Notes under the pieces: model-generated
Database searches by the model: none
Told to the model about the DNA's origin: nothing
What the model saw: the letters and a program-made list of their open reading frames with translations, nothing else
Translations under genes and position numbers: made by a program
Shown: positions 63,434-64,000 of the stretch, piece after piece
How positions within the stretch are numbered: position 1 is the first letter of the stretch
Layout: every line of letters starts with the position of its first letter
Source of the DNA: Microbacterium nanhaiense
Lineage (GTDB): Bacteria > Actinomycetota > Actinomycetes > Actinomycetales > Microbacteriaceae
DNA length: 64,000 bases
Assembly: GCF_014646015.1 (NCBI RefSeq)
Contig: NZ_BMMQ01000001.1
Coordinates: 1-64,000, forward strand
Direction of reading: 5' to 3'

Positions 63434-63469
63434 GGGGATCCTGCGGGACGAAATGAACGGGAGGTGCGC

Positions 63470-64000
63470 GTGGAGCGGATTGATGTCATCGCGATCGTTG
63501 GTGGCTGCGTGCCCGAGAGGCGCGACTATGCGAGCCGTCTCGCCGGGCTCACGGGGCGCATCCTGATTCCTGCTGCTCGGCTCGAGGCCGTGCCGGATCC
63601 CATCGAGGAGGCCATGATGCTCGCGCCGTGGTGCCTGCACCCCGCGGGCGTCGTGATCGAGTTCCCGAGCGCGAGCGCGATGCCGGACCTCGTGGGAGCG
63701 CTCGCCGACGAGGCCGGCCCGACCCGGCTCGCCGGGGTCGTCTGCGTCGTGGACGCGGCGCACCTCATGTCCGACCTCGCGCGAGAGAGCTTCTCGGTGC
63801 ATCCCGCACTGACGCGGCTCGCGGGCCGTCCTGTGCCGCATGCCCTGGTCGCGGTGAACCAGATCGAGTTCGCGTCGATGCTGGTGCTGGTGAACTGGGA
63901 GAGCCTCGACACCGACGAGCTGTCGACCGTCATGTCGCTGCTGTGTCATCTCAATCCGTCCGCCCGCTTGCGCGTCGATCACGGCGGCGAGCTCGCATGG
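63470..64000 (+). CDS. COG0523-like protein without P-loop (partial, runs off the window)
   Basis: At least 177 residues, open at the right edge. It aligns by eye with the COG0523 fold: the region GVVCVVDAAHLMSDLA matches the stretch after Walker B, and VNQIEFASMLVLVNWESLDTDE in parts matches the NKxD region. But the N-terminus reads IAIVGGCVPERRDYASRL with no GxxGxGKT, the GGCVCC motif is gone (LAPWCLHPA) and NKxD is NWES. So GTP binding is unlikely. GTG 63470 has GGGAGG 5 nt upstream. It is divergent from the zinc-free L36 and shares its Zur-like box. Confidence 0.7.
   Translation, partial: MERIDVIAIVGGCVPERRDYASRLAGLTGRILIPAARLEAVPDPIEEAMMLAPWCLHPAGVVIEFPSASAMPDLVGALADEAGPTRLAGVVCVVDAAHLMSDLARESFSVHPALTRLAGRPVPHALVAVNQIEFASMLVLVNWESLDTDELSTVMSLLCHLNPSARLRVDHGGELAW

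Noticed and set aside
63431..63982. A 183-codon minus-strand frame at the right edge
   Set aside because: The plus strand there encodes a COG0523-like protein with a good ribosome site; the minus frame is its shadow.

Overview
The window is high-GC DNA with strong G/C at codon third positions and dense, mostly 4-nt-overlapping operons. TANNNT hexamers sit 6-8 nt in front of bare ATG/GTG starts (leaderless transcription). The gene complement is carbohydrate ABC systems without their own ATPase, monomeric NADP isocitrate dehydrogenase, Pmt/RsmI/MetG/TatD/KsgA/IspE housekeeping genes and a DtxR/IdeR-type iron box. All this points to an actinobacterium, most likely Microbacteriaceae (Microbacterium-like). 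This assignment is inference from gene content and style, not from a marker gene search. No rRNA, tRNA, IS element, phage or CRISPR was found.

Layout. 0-3 kb: end of an unknown gene, an alditol oxidase and a Gfo/Idh/MocA dehydrogenase. 3-9.2 kb: an iron-siderophore uptake operon (lipoprotein, two permeases, ATPase, cytoplasmic esterase) divergent from an AraC regulator, with an iron box between; the first permease carries a frameshift. 9.2-13.2 kb: GH42 beta-galactosidase, HSL-type esterase and a dehydrogenase behind a perfect LacI-type operator. 13.2-15.7 kb: an NYN-domain protein, a 4x ~102-bp palindromic repeat array and another dehydrogenase. 15.8-20.5 kb: sugar ABC importer, YesL-like membrane protein and nucleoside-hydrolase-like enzyme. 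20.5-32.3 kb: monomeric Icd, acyltransferase, HrpA helicase, aldo/keto reductase, Pmt mannosyltransferase and RsmI. 32.3-37.9 kb: gluconate/idonate operon (GntR, GntP, IdnO, IdnD, gluconokinase). 38-47 kb: a galactan locus (GH53 galactanase, ABC importer, GH42, LacI regulator) with two mirror-image operators. 47-48.4 kb: PadR regulator and membrane partner. 48.4-58.2 kb: penicillin-binding protein, MetG, TatD, a 63-bp repeat array, RsmA, aldo/keto reductase, IspE and 5-oxoprolinase PxpA/PxpBC. 58.3-60.5 kb: polar amino-acid importer (binding protein fused to permease, plus ATPase). 60.5-64 kb: what looks like a zinc-starvation (Zur) module.

How the parts work together. Galactan is probably cut outside the cell by GH53, the oligomers are imported by the ABC system, and GH42 releases galactose inside, all under the local LacI repressor. 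Gluconate/idonate enters via GntP and is converted to 6-phosphogluconate by IdnD, IdnO and GntK. Ferric siderophore is imported by the Fep-like system and opened by the esterase. At the right end, a cysteine-free L36, a short P-loop COG0523 protein and a second COG0523-like protein lacking its P-loop share similar 15-bp TGAGA-n5-TATCA boxes.

The most unusual structural features are five locus-specific palindromic repeat elements, one of them inside hrpA; two predicted G-quadruplex tracts at exactly the two non-overlapping junctions of the galactan operon; back-to-back leaderless promoters sharing -10 bases; a 9-codon ORF bridging pxpA and pxpBC; and a strong excess of GGATCC.
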